DNA of 64,000 bases from Trametes villosa. Lineage: Eukaryota; Basidiomycota; Agaricomycetes; Polyporales; Polyporaceae. Shown one piece after another: positions 11,288 through 22,881 of this stretch. The notes under the pieces were generated by a model, which did no database searches, was not told the DNA's origin, and saw only the letters and a list, made by a program, of their open reading frames with translations. The DNA is taken from positions 310,001 to 374,000 of the forward strand of contig PUDQ02000084.1 in NCBI GenBank assembly GCA_002964805.2, read 5' to 3'. Each line of letters starts with the position of its first letter. Position 1 is the first letter of the stretch. Both the position numbers and the translations under genes were made by a program.

Positions 11288-12173
11288 GATGTCGAGGAGC
11301 GGTGATAGGGATGCTGAGAAAATGGCAGACAGACGGTGCGGGAAGCTGAATGCCAGTACGGTGCACGACGCATCCTTTTATCTTGGCTGAGATAGGGAAC
11401 TTGCCTTTCCACGGCGGGTTGTCCAAGACGTAGCTGTAGTCCCACAATGTTAGAACCACTTAGGAGTTTTCAAGAGCCGGTCCTTGTCAAAAACCGACCT
11501 AAGGAACGCGCCCGATGGCGAGTGCTGTCGGTAAACAGGAGTGAGCCTATTCCTTACCGATGTTGGCCTTCTCCGGAGACCGATTGCTGCGACGTTCGAC
11601 AGCCATAGGGTCCGCGGGTGCAGCCAGTCCCTCCTTGCTGCACGTAGCCACTGAGGGCAAGCTAAGGAACTTATAGGCTTCGTATAGGAGGCGCGAGCCG
11701 GGACCGCAAACGTCCAGCGTGGGTGTCAAGCAATGAGCTTCAACTTCCCTGTACGATTGATGTTCCTCAACGTCACGGTAACACATATAGCTGCGTGCCC
11801 GACTCACCGGATGATCAAGTGGGTGTCCACCATGCCGGCGGGTGGCGGCTCCCGCTCGCTACGTCAAGCACAGGGGGTCATAAACATAGTTGACACACAG
11901 GTACAACAGGCTCTGGCCAAGGCACCACGTAACGGAGGTCGCCAGTGCCGGTGGCAGCACGGTGTTGCCTCTGCGGCGGAGGCGGCACCGTTCCTGCTGA
12001 CAATAACGAAGAGGCCAGATTAGGGCTGACGTACTGTCAGCTGGAGGAATGATGGATTAGATGTAACACTACACCGAGGAAGTCCATGAAATACATGACT
12101 CTATGCTACAGCAAGGGCAAAAGCGATACAGAGGGGATGCGAGGCTGAACGTTGAGGGACTGAGGCGCGCTGC
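11288..12173. other. Spacer upstream of copy B; duplicate of sequence upstream of copy A
   Basis: This holds the probable promoter of copy B and the 3' flank of the CBM19-like gene. The 11570-11960 part shares blocks with 7950-9160. No intact gene is seen; the short open frames are not conserved between the two duplicates. Confidence 0.45.
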
Positions 12174-13247
12174 TCAGTGGTAGTACGAGTCGCCGACATC
12201 GATAGCCGCAGCAGAAGTGGCCCGAGCGGCAGCACTCGAGGTCGCGGCAGCGGTCGCCGGCTTCCCGACCAGAGTGATCGTGGTGGGCGCGCCCAGGTCG
12301 GAGGTGAATGCGGGAGAGGATGCGATCCCAACGGGCTTGCTGGAGAAAGCGCTGCTTTCTGGCGCGTCCGAGGTCGCGCTCACGGACGCGGTGGGGGCGG
12401 CGTGGCGGATGGTCGTCTCGATGGAGAAGTTCGTGTCGGTGGCGATGCTCGAGAGGAAGCTCGAGGCCTGTGCGGGGTTGAGCGTCGTCGTCTCGGAGAA
12501 GTCGCTCGAGAAGGAGGAGGGCACGACGGTGACCGTTACGGTGATGGGGGAGCCGTTGGAACCGTCGACAGTGTTTGAGGGAGCAGAAGTGGCGGAGGAC
12601 ACGGAGGTGCGGGTGGCGGAGACGGATGCCGTCTGCGACGCGCCACTGCGAGAACGGGTGCCGGTTGCAGAGGAAGTGGGAATGGCTGAGGATTGCGCGT
12701 CCTCATCGTCATCGTCGCAGTCATCTTCGTCTTCTTCATCGTCATCATCGCAGTCCATAGGAAAGTCGACAGAGTCGTCCGTGCTGTTGGCAGCAATTCC
12801 GCCAGTCACACCCGATGCGTTGATCACGGAGAGTGCCGTCGTGTTGGAAGTGCACGAAAGGACCTGGGGTAGAGCAGCCGGATGAGTGGCGTCTCGGAAG
12901 CATCGTGACAACAGTACTTACCGTACCGTCTTCTCTTACAGAGGGCAGGGCGAAGCAGAAGAGGGACTTGGGGCATGCCTCTTCCTTCCAAGTGCTGTTC
13001 ACGCAGTGCGCCACGGACGCGCCGATGCACGCCATTTCGCCAGCTGTATATCATGTGAGTATACATGCATGTTGCATAGGGTCCTGAACTTACAGTTGCA
13101 GGAATCGGAGGCCTTCAGGTTGGCAAACTCCGCGTTCAGAGCCTGCGCTTCCTTGCCGTTCTGTAGGAAGGCGTCCGCATCGAGCGAAGCCATGGGGGCG
13201 GAAAGAACGGCGGACGCCGCAAGAATGCTGTAGAGTAGAGAGAGCAT
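12174..13247 (-). CDS. Secreted CBM19-like protein with acidic and Ser/Thr-rich tail
   Basis: I chose the start at 13245-13247 because it gives a good signal peptide (MLSLLYSILAASAVLSAPM); the upstream in-frame ATG would spoil it. After ADAFLQNGKEAQALNAEFANLKASDSCN, a short intron leads to GEMACIGASVAHCVNSTWKE and then CPKSLFCFALPSVREDGT, and a second intron leads to VLSCTSNTTAL. The six cysteines and the motif ACIG..VAHC, with CFALP before the last Cys, match the CBM19-like domain of many basidiomycete secreted proteins, possibly chitin-binding. The remaining 200 residues are an Asp/Glu run (DDDDEEDEDDCDDDD) and a Ser/Thr/Ala-rich region likely to be O-glycosylated. No GPI-type hydrophobic tail is visible. 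It is probably a cell-wall or extracellular protein. The domain is moderately certain; ligand binding is inferred. Confidence 0.72.
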
Positions 13248-13687
13248 GATGGCCGTAGGTTGAAGAGGGAACAAGAGAGGACTCTAGGTAGTAGAGATGT
13301 GAGAGAGAAGGGAGACTGAGGAAGCACCGGGCTTCAAGAGTGGGAGAAGTGGTAGAGACTGACGAGTCCGAGAGCGAGCACCGAGCACAGCACGACGTCG
13401 AGAGGGTAGAGAGGCGTGGTCTTTAACTAACCACACACAAAAGGCCCGACTGCGTATAAGAAGCGCGACGGTCGCCATTGTCCTTGTTTTCCAAAGCCGC
13501 CTCAATGGTCGACAGCAAAGACTATTGTTTCCCAATCCGGAAGCGCACGCTTCGATCGGCGCGCGTCACGTGGCTTTCACTTAGGGCAGGCACCGTACTG
13601 GAGCGCTAGACGCCTGCGCATACCGAAATCTGCAGGTCGCATAGTCGGGTCTCAGTCCACCACACTCGTCAAGACACCCGATTCACC
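13248..13687. other. Divergent promoter between the CBM19-like gene and RPS26
   Basis: This 440-bp bidirectional spacer serves a secreted protein gene on the left and a ribosomal protein gene on the right. I found no classical TATA box in the expected position for either gene. Confidence 0.5.
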
Positions 13688-14360
13688 ATGGTGAGCACCC
13701 CCTCTACGCTTCCAGACGGCCCTCCGGAGTCCATTCAAGCCAAATTCGCGGTCGAACGGGCGGAATCCATGCACGGAGACGATGGATGGCTCGATGGGAC
13801 TTCGGATGACACCCGCCGGCGGAAGTCCGCTCGCACACGATAGCTGACACCCCGCCGCGCAGACCAAGAAGAGAAGAAATAACGGCCGCAACAAGAAGGG
13901 CCGCGGCCACGTCACCTTCGTCCGCTGCTCCAACTGCTCGCGATGCGTGCCCAAGGACAAGGCCATCAAGCGCTTCACCGTCCGTAACATGGTCGAGTCG
14001 GCTGCTGTCCGTGATATCAGCGAGGCGAGCGTGTACCAGGGTGCGTTCCTTCCTGGTTATGTTCTTAGCAGGAATCTCAAGAACATGCCCTTGCCCTGCA
14101 GAATACGTTATCCCCAAGCTCTACATCAAAATCGCGTACTGCGTGTCGTGCGCTATCCACTCGCACGGTATGTATACTTCACCCATGCTTGTTTCGCCAT
14201 TCCTGATGCAGCGATACCAGTTGTCCGTGTCCGCTCGACCGAGGGCCGTCGCAACCGTGCTCCCCCTCCGCGTGTCCGGTGGAAGGATGGCAAGAAGGTC
14301 AACCCTGCTGTTGCCGCGGCCGAGGAGGCCAAGGCAGCGGCAGCGGCGAAGACTGCATAG
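13688..14360 (+). CDS. RPS26: 40S ribosomal protein S26 (eS26)
   Basis: This is a small-subunit ribosomal protein at the mRNA exit channel. Four exons: the first holds only the ATG (13688-13690), followed by a 172-nt intron, then 13863-14040, 14102-14167 and 14221-14360. The spliced product begins [16 protein letters not shown] and contains the zinc-binding [18 protein letters not shown] and [11 protein letters not shown], whose four Cys are conserved. It then runs to [15 protein letters not shown] and a Lys/Ala-rich tail. The length, about 128 residues, fits eS26 plus the usual fungal extension. The start-codon-only exon is certain in the sense that MTKKRR requires it and the donor GTGAGC follows the ATG directly. 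Confidence 0.95.
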
Positions 14361-14910
14361 GCGTTCTTGACCAGACTGTACTCCGTATCCTGCCCGCTAT
14401 CCATGCATCCTTGTAACACGCACCCGATTGCAAGCGTTGACTTTTAATGCTATGTATTGCATGTAAGTGTTCGTCGACACCGATGTGTCAGCGTGCAAAG
14501 CCGGTCAGTGGAAGACGTTCCGAGTAAAAAGTCCACCCTGCATGAGTCGGAAAGTGCTCAAAGGGACCACTGACTGACGCACGCAAGTACTTGTCGTTGG
14601 ATGGGACAGTAGACGACATCGCTCGCAGCCTCGGGATACATGTTCTCCATGAATATGAACATTTTCATTCTGCAAGCAACACGACATAGTATAGCAGCTT
14701 CTGTTGAATACACATGTGCTGGGTAGTAGTAAAGTAACAAGACGGTCCACAAGGGTCAGACAGACAGAAAGCAGAGCAACTAGACGACGACGACGACGCA
14801 GCACAGACGACAGGGACACACACAGGCAGGCAACGCAACAGGACGCAAGCGGGTACACGCCGAGGCAATCGGCAGAGGTGTGCAGACGAGCTCTTACTCA
14901 GGCTGGCCGA
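14361..14910. other. Convergent 3' flanks of RPS26 and the PARP-finger gene
   Basis: The two genes converge here, so 3' UTRs and terminators are expected. Around 14777-14830 there is a GAC/CAGA-rich low-complexity patch. No gene is seen. Confidence 0.55.
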
Positions 14911-16706
14911 TCAATCGTAGTCATCCTCGTCGGCCTCTTCGACGGGCTCCTCTGCCTTCTTGCGGCCGCGAGAGGATGCGGGCTTCGCCTTGGATGCTGG
15001 CTTCGCTGCAGAGGCGGGCTTTGCCCGCTTGGAGGGGGGCTTGGTGGAGGCTGCGCCCTTGGACGCGGGAGCACGCTGTAGATGATACTCGTTAGCGAGC
15101 TGTCAAGCGCGACACTGAGCGGGCAGGGCGACGTACCTTGCGCTTCTTAGGGTTCTCGTCCGACTCCTCGTCCTCTTCGTCAATCTCCTCGTCGTCGACC
15201 GCGGCGAGCTCGTCGCCAAAGTCCTCGCCCGACTCGGACTCTGCCTTCTTTTTCTTCGCCGCGGCCTTCTTGGGCGCGGCCTTCGCCTTCGGGGCCGCCT
15301 TCGTCGCCCGCGCCTTCTTGGGCTTCTCCTCCTCTTCGTCCTCGTCCATCTCGTCGTCCTCATCCTCGACCTTCTGCACATGCGAGAAACACACGACCTG
15401 TCAGAACACCGCACACTCGCTCGCACAGGAGAGGGCGCATGCGCACCTTCTTCCGCGGAGCCCGCGCCTTCTTAGGCTTGGGCTCGCCGTCCTCATCCTT
15501 CTTCTTCCGCGGCGCAGCCTTCTTCTTTCCGGTCTCGACGGGCTCGCCAATGCCCTTGTCGCCGCTGGGGATCGAACCCGCGTCGAACGCACGCTGGACC
15601 TTCTCCTTCTCGCCGTCCTTGAGCTCGTCCCAGCCCGGGACCTTGGACGGCTCCTCGTAAGAAGCCTTCAGCTTCTCAACGAGCTTGTCCTCTGCACACC
15701 CCCAGTGCCGCCACGCGCTTCGGGACGGTAAGTACCTACTGACGCGCAAGTCAAGCAGTTAGGCTCACTAGCTCTTGTTTCCGCGGAAGTCGACCTCCTG
15801 GCCGAAGCGGAAGTAGTCCTTTCCAATTTGTTCTGTTTTTGCGCTGTCAGTAGCCGCGCATAGTGCACGAGTATCCTACGACATACCGTTGCAATCTGGG
15901 ACATAGCATTTAGCATTTAGCCAGCATGCCCGCGTCGGACATAGGTGCACACGTACCTTTGCATTTCGACCGGCCAGAGGACGCGTATTCGAACTTGAAT
16001 ACGCCAACAGCACTCTCCTCCTCTTCCTTCTTCTTGCCGCGCCCCTTCTTGGGCTTCTCCTCTTCCTCTTCGGCCTCCTCACCGTCAGCCTTGCGTGCGG
16101 TCTCGGGAACGTCCTCGGGCGCGACATGGCCCTCCTCCCAGGCCTTCTTGACCTTGTCCTGGTCGGCCTCTTCGAGGTCCTCGAAGCCGTCCAGTTCGTC
16201 CGCCTCGTCGAACGAGTTCTTCATGTTGCTGAGGATCTGCTTGGTGACGCAACCCCAGTGACGCCAGGAGCTGTGCGTGCGTGTCAGCATATGCGGTCGC
16301 CGGACGATGACGCGTCGGGGAGCCGTAAGCACGCAAAGGGCGATGTCGGAGGGGAGCAAGCGAGCTCGCTGAGGGTGTGGAAGGGCGCAAAAGCGACAAG
16401 GACGACGTACAAACTTGTGTTTCCCCTGAAGTCGACCAGGGAGCCAAAGCGGAGTTCGCCCTTTGCAATCTGCGTGCCCTTGCATCTGAACGAGGGTTAG
16501 GAATAATCGGCGAGCGGCAGGGACAGACAGAGACGTACGGCTTGGGACCTACGACGCGCAAACGACGCGTGAAACGCGGCGAGGATGAGGTTCAGAGGGA
16601 TAAGCCACACGATCGGGGGATTGCACACACCATTGCACTTGGAACGCCCGCTGGAGGCATATTCGAGACGGTAGCCGGACTTTTTGGTGCCCTCGGTGTC
16701 AGACAT
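14911..16706 (-). CDS. Protein with two PARP-type zinc fingers, no catalytic domain
   Basis: The gene starts at MSDTEGTKKSGYRLEYASSG. Two PARP-type zinc fingers follow. The first contains EYASSGRSKCNG and, after introns, GELRFGSLVDFRGN and SSWRHWGC. The second contains KFEYASSGRSKCKG, FRFGQEVDFRGN and WRHWGCAEDKLVEK. In each, CKG/CNG and HWGC supply the zinc ligands of the PARP finger. After the second finger comes a long Lys/Glu/Ala tail with blocks such as KPKKARATKAAPKAK and a patch DEEIDEEDEESDENPKKRK, ending EEADEDDYD before TGA at 14911-14913. No ADP-ribosyltransferase domain is present. Such finger-only proteins bind nicked or broken DNA, so a chromatin or repair role in the nucleus is likely. 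The tail is low-complexity and may include nuclear localisation signals. Confidence 0.85.
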
Positions 16707-16786
16707 CGTTTGTGCAGGGTCGGAGGGGCAGGGGGGCGGGGGGATGGGACGTGGGGGGAAATGGAGGCGGGAGGATGTTGGGAGGA

Positions 16787-16793
16787 TTATATA
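16787..16793 (-). promoter_or_regulatory. TATA box of the PARP-finger gene
   Basis: TATATAA on the minus strand, about 80 bp before the start codon at 16706. Confidence 0.6.
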
Positions 16794-17033
16794 GGGAGGG
16801 AGGATGCTTCAAAGTCCGCTTGGAGAGCGCTGCAACTAAGCAGCTGCTTAACAGCCACGCCTGGCCACAGCCAAACACCCTGCGCACGGGCCTCTGCCCA
16901 CTTTCTCATCCAATCCACCGTCTTCCTCCCCCGCCGCCCTCCGCCGGGCTCGCCGTTGTGCGCGTCCTGGCGGCCAGTGCGTCCCCAAGCCCAGGCCAGG
17001 GAGCCCTGGCGCATAAGCACAGCGCGCAATATG

Positions 17034-17046
17034 TAGGGTTAGGGTT
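17034..17046. promoter_or_regulatory. Telobox-like motif
   Basis: TAGGGTTAGGGTT carries two telomere-type TTAGGG units and lies about 330 bp upstream of the PARP-finger gene. In other eukaryotes such motifs bind Myb/TRF-like proteins in promoters; binding here is inferred. Confidence 0.5.
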
Positions 17047-17823
17047 CACAGCTCTCCTAGCATCTGCCATCTGAGTCGACATGGATACCAGCGTCCCATT
17101 GGAAGGCCAACCCTGTCGCACTCTTCTTCGGCCATTGTTCTGCGCGGGTGTGCTGCGACAATGAGAGAATGCTCTGCCGCGGGCTCCGGTGTGGGTATAC
17201 GCCGAATCCCCGAGCGCGAACATCCGCCGTCTGGGCGACATTGCCGTCGCGCCGAAGCCACCCGCCAACCGCACGAGGAGCCCTCAGGCGGGCCGCCACC
17301 TTCTGCAACCGCTCACAGCCTGGACACCTGCCTTCGGGAGGAATATCCGATGTCCTAAGGCCCATCCTGGGTATGAGCGACACGGATACCTAACCGCAAC
17401 TCGATGAACCACCTTTGCTTCTTGTGCGCCTTCCCGGTCCGACGCTGGTACTCCTTCTCTGTTCTCGGTCCTTGTTGGCCCGCCTGTACAGCTTTTGCGG
17501 ATATGGGTTCTGTTTCCTGGCCCGCAAACATGCTGCCGTCGTACACTCGGATGCCGTCGCAGGTCCGACTGGAAGTGGGGCATAACGATCGGGACCGTCT
17601 TGAAACCTGGCCGGCATGCCCGACATCCTACGCCGTCTAGGTGGCGGAAGGCACTCTGGAGACCTGCTGTACCGTATTTCTGGTCCAAACTGCAACGGCT
17701 GCCTGTGGATCCTTGGAGCTAAGTGCGGGTACGACTGGTGCTAGTGGCTGGTATCCTCGGTGCTGCACTTTTCCAAGGACGCTCCAGCAAAGCCTCTTAG
17801 CCGACAACTCTTGTCCTGAAACC

Positions 17824-17830
17824 TATATAA
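17824..17830 (+). promoter_or_regulatory. TATA box of the C2H2-RING gene
   Basis: TATATAA 125 bp upstream of the ATG at 17956. Confidence 0.6.
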
Positions 17831-17955
17831 GACCCCCCGTTTCGTGACTTCAGGCCATCACCGTTCTCTCAGCCTCACAGCACTCGCCCTCTCATCACAA
17901 CCCACTCGCAACCAGCCACTACTCCCAGTCAGCGACTAGGACCACCACCTCTACA

Positions 17956-18996
17956 ATGCCTGACTTCTACGTCGAAGAGGGATTCTGCTACTGCTCGCTC
18001 TGCGACCGGTACTTCCCCCACGAGGATGCCCGGGCCGTCCACATCGAGTTCTCGCACAACCACCCCAAGTGTGACAAGTGCGACATTCGCTTCTCCAACG
18101 GCAATGCCCTTCGTGTGGTATGTTACCTTTACTACGCCCGGCCTTACATATACTGACGCTTGCCTTCAACTAGCATTATAGCTCCTCTCATCGTCACAAC
18201 TACTGTGTTGCTTGTGACCAGCACTTCAGGACCCGTGCCGGCTTCCGTGCAGTAAGTCACCGTGCTAGTGCGTCTATTACATGAGCACCGTCCTAATGTA
18301 GTCTTTGCAGCACGTCGAACTCGCCGCTATCCACAACGATAACGACGACGACTCAGATGACGAGGACGACTCCATCGACGACTCCTACGAGGGCTGGGAG
18401 GACGACGTCGGAGAGGAGCGCTTCCCTGAGGAAAACGACCTCGAGGAGCCGTCCGCTGAAGACGAAAACACGGACGAGCTTGCGCGGAATTACTGGCCGG
18501 AGGACCGTGAGCGCCGTGTCGTCGAAGCAGAGGAAGACACCTACAACGGCTGGGCTCCGGTCCCTCCCCCAGATTCCGAAGAGTCTGATGACGTACGTCT
18601 CCCCCTTCATCTTCTACAGTGCCTCGAGTTAACCTTCCTCGTCTCTTCTAGTCGTCGTCGGATACTGAGGACGAGCAGGCCGAAAAACATGTCTGCGCCG
18701 ACTCGTGCAAGGACACCGCTTGCACGAGCACCGCCAAGGCCAAGCCGTCGGCCGCCGTCGCATTCGTCCTCAACTGCCCGGTCTGCCTCGAGGCAACCTC
18801 GACGCCGACTGCGACTAGCTGCGGCCATATCTTCTGCTCCTCGTACGTAGCCCTTATCCGCACCCTTATTACACGGGCCTTACCCCTCCGTTATAGATGC
18901 ATCCACCGCTGCATGAAGACCGAACGCAGCTGTCCGGTCTGCAGGAGGGCCGCAAACCCTAGGGACCTCAGGAGGCTCTTCCTCGAGGTCGCCTGA
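17956..18996 (+). CDS. C2H2 zinc-finger and RING protein, plus-strand family member
   Basis: Five exons could be fixed: 17956-18117, 18174-18251, 18311-18592, 18652-18842 and 18897-18996, all with GT-AG introns. The N-terminus carries three C2H2-like fingers: CSLCDRYFPHEDARAVH, CDKCDIRFSNGNALRVH and CVACDQHFRTRAGFRAH. A strongly acidic linker (DDDDSDDEDDSIDD) follows. The C-terminus is a C3HC4 RING: CPVCLEATSTPTATSCGHIF, then CSSCIHRCMKTERSCPVCRR. The RING predicts E3 ubiquitin ligase activity; the fingers probably bind nucleic acid or a protein target. The architecture, fingers first and RING last, is shared with three genes 20-29 kb further along on the minus strand. Among them this member has the most canonical RING and the shortest finger block, so it may be closest to the ancestral form. 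Confidence 0.8.
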
Positions 18997-19451
18997 TCCA
19001 CAGTTATGAACCACATAGACATCTTACTGTACTGTTTCGGCCACACGGACACTGGCTCTTATGTATACCCATAGACGTTTCAATCCAACCCCATAAAAAT
19101 CTCTGCTGTTTGCGGTCTGCGAGCAAGTTGGACTCGCGTTTGGCCGAGGTCGAAAGCGAGATCCCGATCGCGATCTCCGGTGGCTGTGTTTCCTGCGCAC
19201 CGTTCCTCCGCGGCGCAAGCCCAGCGAAAGGTCTTGCTCCCCGACCACCAGCACCTCCGCCCCCGCCGCTCGCTGCTCCTTCTCCGCGCGCCCTCACTTG
19301 CTTGTTCTGTACTCTTCTGGGGTCTGCTGTACTATCTGTGCTATCTTACTAGGTCTCCTTGTACAACTATACCCGGCGTCAGGCCTCCATTACGCCGTCG
19401 CGGAATCGAACATAAACTACCACTCTTGGCCGCACTAATACACCTCTCGAG
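18997..19451. other. Intergenic between the C2H2-RING gene and HIR1
   Basis: No gene is seen. It contains the 3' flank of the RING gene and the HIR1 promoter. Confidence 0.55.
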
Positions 19452-22400
19452 ATGAGGTTCACCAAGCCAGCATGGGTTATGCACAAGGGTGCGTACTTAT
19501 TTACCCGCCGCCTCTCACATGGCTCAACCCCCTACCCTCCCCATGCACAGACTCTGCAATGCGCGGGGACGAGAAGCGCGTCTCGATCTTCTCCTGCCAC
19601 GTCCACCCCGACGGCTCGCGCATCGCGACGGGCGGCATCGACGCGAAGGTGCGCGTCTGGAGCACGAAGCCGATCCTCAACCACGCCTCCGAGCTCTCCG
19701 GGCGCCCGCCCAAGTCGCTCAGCACGCTCACGATGCACACCGGCCCGGTGCTCGTCGTGCGCTGGGCGCACTCGGGGCGGTGGCTCGCGAGCGGGAGCGA
19801 CGACGAGATCGTGATGATATGGGACCTCGACCCGTGAGTGCCGTCTGTTGAGCTTGGGGGTTGTGGGACTGTGGCTGAATGCGGTGTGTTGGGCAGGAAT
19901 GCGCGGGGGAAGGTGTGGGGATCGGACGAATACAACGTCGAGGGTTGGAAACCCCTGAAGCGGCTTGTCGGTCATGAAAGCGGTACGTGCTGCAGCGCTC
20001 GTGCTCCAGTCCGCGACTGACTTGTGGCGGAAGACGTGACGGACGTCGCATGGTCACCTGGCGACAGGTACCTTGCGTCGGTGGGATTGGATTCGGCGGT
20101 GTTGGTTTGGTGCGGGTTCACACTAGGTACGTTATGCTCATAATATCACTTACCCGACATCTTCGAGCCTGTGCACACAGAACGGTTACGCAAGATTGAC
20201 CAGCACCAGGGTTTCGTGAAGGGCGTATGTTGGGATCCCGTCGGGGAGTTCCTGGCAACCGGTTCTGATGACAGGTCTGTCAGAATATGGCGGACAACTG
20301 ACTGGGAGCTGGAGGCGGAGGTCAAGAAACCCTTCGATCACTCTCCAGGCACATTCTTCCGGCGATTGAGGTATGCACCAGCCCCGTCCATGTATTCAGA
20401 GCACTAAACTCGCTTATAGCTGGTCGCCAGATGGTGCGCATATTACGGCATCCAATGCCACGAATAACGAGGGCTACGTCTTCATCGCGGCCGTCATTGC
20501 GCGGAATTCTTGGACATCAGAGATCAGTCTGGTCGGGCACGAGAACACAGTGGAAGTGGCGGTGAGTAGTATGCCGAAGTCCGCAAATAAAGCATTCGCT
20601 CATCACTGTGACTCAGGCGTATAACCCGCATATCTTCCTGCGAGACCCATCTCAGCCGGTGACCGCTCCGAATATCTGCTCAGTGGTTGCCCTCGGTGCA
20701 GACGACCGAGCAGTATCCGTATGGCAAACGAAGGCGCCGCGGCCGTTGATCGTTGCGAAGGACGTCTTCGAGAGGCAAATCATGGACCTGAGCTGGTACG
20801 TACCGCTTTTCCCATGAATCATATCAGGTTGCTCATGGTTGTCACAGGTCTATGGATGGCCTGACACTGTACGCCGTCTCTTCTGACGGGACCATGGCAG
20901 TGTTCAGCTTCGACGTCACGGAGTTAGAGGGTATCGCCCCCGAATCCGCACAAGAACAGTACCTCAAGCGCTTCGGATTCACACCACCTCCCTTACCGGA
21001 CGGTTTCTCCCACCAACTCGCAGAGGCGGCGAAAGCTCAGGCCAACAGCCGAGTCACGCCTCCTCCATCCCCACGCACACAAAGTCAGGACTTTGGGAGC
21101 GTCACGCTAGCAACAGCGCGGGGCAGTGGCGGGGAGCAAATCAACACGCTCATCGCGAAACGCAAGCCCAAGAAGCGTATACAGACCACTTTCGGCGGCT
21201 CCCTTTCTGGAGCGGTACCCTCATCATCCACGAACGGGATCCCATCTTCGAAACCTACCTCATCAGCCCCGCCTTTCCGGGACGTGCCATCTTCGAACCA
21301 GGTCCCAATCTCAGTTCCGTCTACGTCAGCGCTCGCACTCTCGATATCGCAGCCCTTCGGCGAGAGCGCGAGCGGCTTCGGCCTGGGCCTGAACACGGGC
21401 GAGAGCGGGGAGGACTTCCCGATGGACCTCGACGGCGAGGTGCGCATCAGCTCGCTCGAGACGTTCGGCCAGAACGGCAGGGGCAAGCGGCGCGCCGGCG
21501 CCGGCGAGGACGCGGACGACCGCATCGCGACGAAGGCTCGCACGCTGGGGGGCGACCGTGTCCGAGAGAACGTCACCGTGCGACCGATCGCGAGCCGCGG
21601 TGCCGCCGCGATGGCAATTCCTGCTTTGCTCGCTGAGGGCTCGGGTGTTGCTGGTCGCTTGGCGCCCCCGCAGCTGGTCACGTATCTGAAGGCTGCGGTG
21701 GAAGGCAGCGAGGACATCTTTGAGGGGAGGAATGCGGAGGGAGATGGTATGTGCACCATTCGGGCGATTTCAGCTGCTTCGCTAACATTGTATGCAGATC
21801 CTAACGAAGTCATATTCGTCAGCGGAAAGCAGACACAGTGGCTCGACTACCTGCCGTCACCCATTCTCGCGTTGGCCGCGACGTCTACATTCTGTGCCGT
21901 CGCCATGCAGGATGGCTCAGTCAATGTGTACTCACATACTGGCCGACGCTTGATGCCTGCGTTGAGCCTGGGCGTCCCCTGTCACTCATTGGCCGGGTCG
22001 AAGAACGTGCTCATGGCTCTCACCGTCTCGGGCATGCTCTACGTCTGGTATGCACACACGTTTCCGTCGATTATCCTGCGCTCACAGAGACCACAGGGAC
22101 GTTCGTAAACAAACCGCGAAGTTCTCCCCCGCCTCCATCAACCCCATCCTCGGCGCCTCGCCGAACCTCACCATCGCCACCACCGCCATCCGTCCGAACG
22201 GCGCGCCCGTCATCCAGCTCTCAGACGGCGTCACGCACTCGTACGACCCCGCGCTGCTCTCGTGGACGAAGCTCAGCGAGCCATGGTGGGCGGAGGGCTC
22301 GGACGCGTGGCAGGGCCGACAGCGGACGAACAACCAATCCGCCGCGCGCGGGCCGGTCACGCTCATCGAGGGCGCGATCAGCGAACGCATGGCGGTGGAT

Positions 22401-22881
22401 AGCGCGCGTGCTGAGAAGGTGCGGCCGGCGTGGTGGAGCGCGGCGCTCACGTTGGGTCATTTGGAGAGTAAGCTGCATGCGGCGAAGGCGCTGGACAGCC
22501 CGCAGGAATACAAGCAGGCGTTGCTGCTGTATGCGAAGCGGATCGCGGATGAAGGGTTCAGGGCGAAGGCAGAGGAGGTGGCGAAGGAGCTCTTTGGGCC
22601 CGTATACTGGTGCGTCTGCTCCGGGTGTCGGGTTTGCGGCACGCGCTCATGTTGTCGTCCTTTGGCAGGCGGCCAAATCGCGACGAGTCTTGGTCTCCGA
22701 CGATCTTGGGTATGCCGAAGCGCGACCTCCTGAAAGAGGTCCTCAACATATTCAGTAAGCATCCGCGCGCGCCCCGAGAGGATTGCGAACTGACTTTCAC
22801 AATGAAGTCCGGAGCAAGACATTGACGAAGTTGGGCCAAGACTGGCAGGAGATTATGAAAAAGTCGCAAAGCGGGGAGTGA
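19452..22881 (+). CDS. HIR1: Histone chaperone HIRA/Hir1, WD40 subunit of the HIR complex
   Basis: Hir1/HIRA deposits H3-H4 outside S phase and represses histone genes in the nucleus. Exon 1 (19452-19488) encodes MRFTKPAWVMHK; exon 2 (19551-19833) gives SIFSCHVHPDGSRIATGGID; the next exon starts at 19897. The N-terminal half is a WD40 propeller with repeats such as VRWAHSGRWLASGSDDEIVM, KGVCWDPVGEFLATGSDD and a last blade near 20690-20930. A linker has IAKRKPKKRIQTTFGG, which resembles the Asf1-binding B-domain. The C-terminal Hira domain runs from about 21830 (FCAVAMQDGSVNVYSHTGRR) to 22600 (ISERMAVDSARAEKVRPAWW). The last exon ends KKSQSGE before TGA at 22879-22881. About ten short introns interrupt the gene; I did not fix all boundaries. 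The family is sure, and the domain order fits full-length fungal Hir1. Confidence 0.92.

Larger units (their letters stand above)
16707..17955. other. Divergent spacer between the PARP-finger and C2H2-RING genes
   Basis: This 1.25-kb stretch has no convincing gene. It holds promoters at both ends and a telomere-like motif. The open frames on both strands between 17046 and 17722 overlap one another without codon bias or domains. Confidence 0.55.

Noticed and set aside
15565..15580. GGTTCGATCCCC, a tRNA B-box-like sequence on the minus strand
   Set aside because: It lies inside the coding exon of the PARP-finger protein (codons for FDAGSIPSGDKG), and no A-box or cloverleaf can be built around it.
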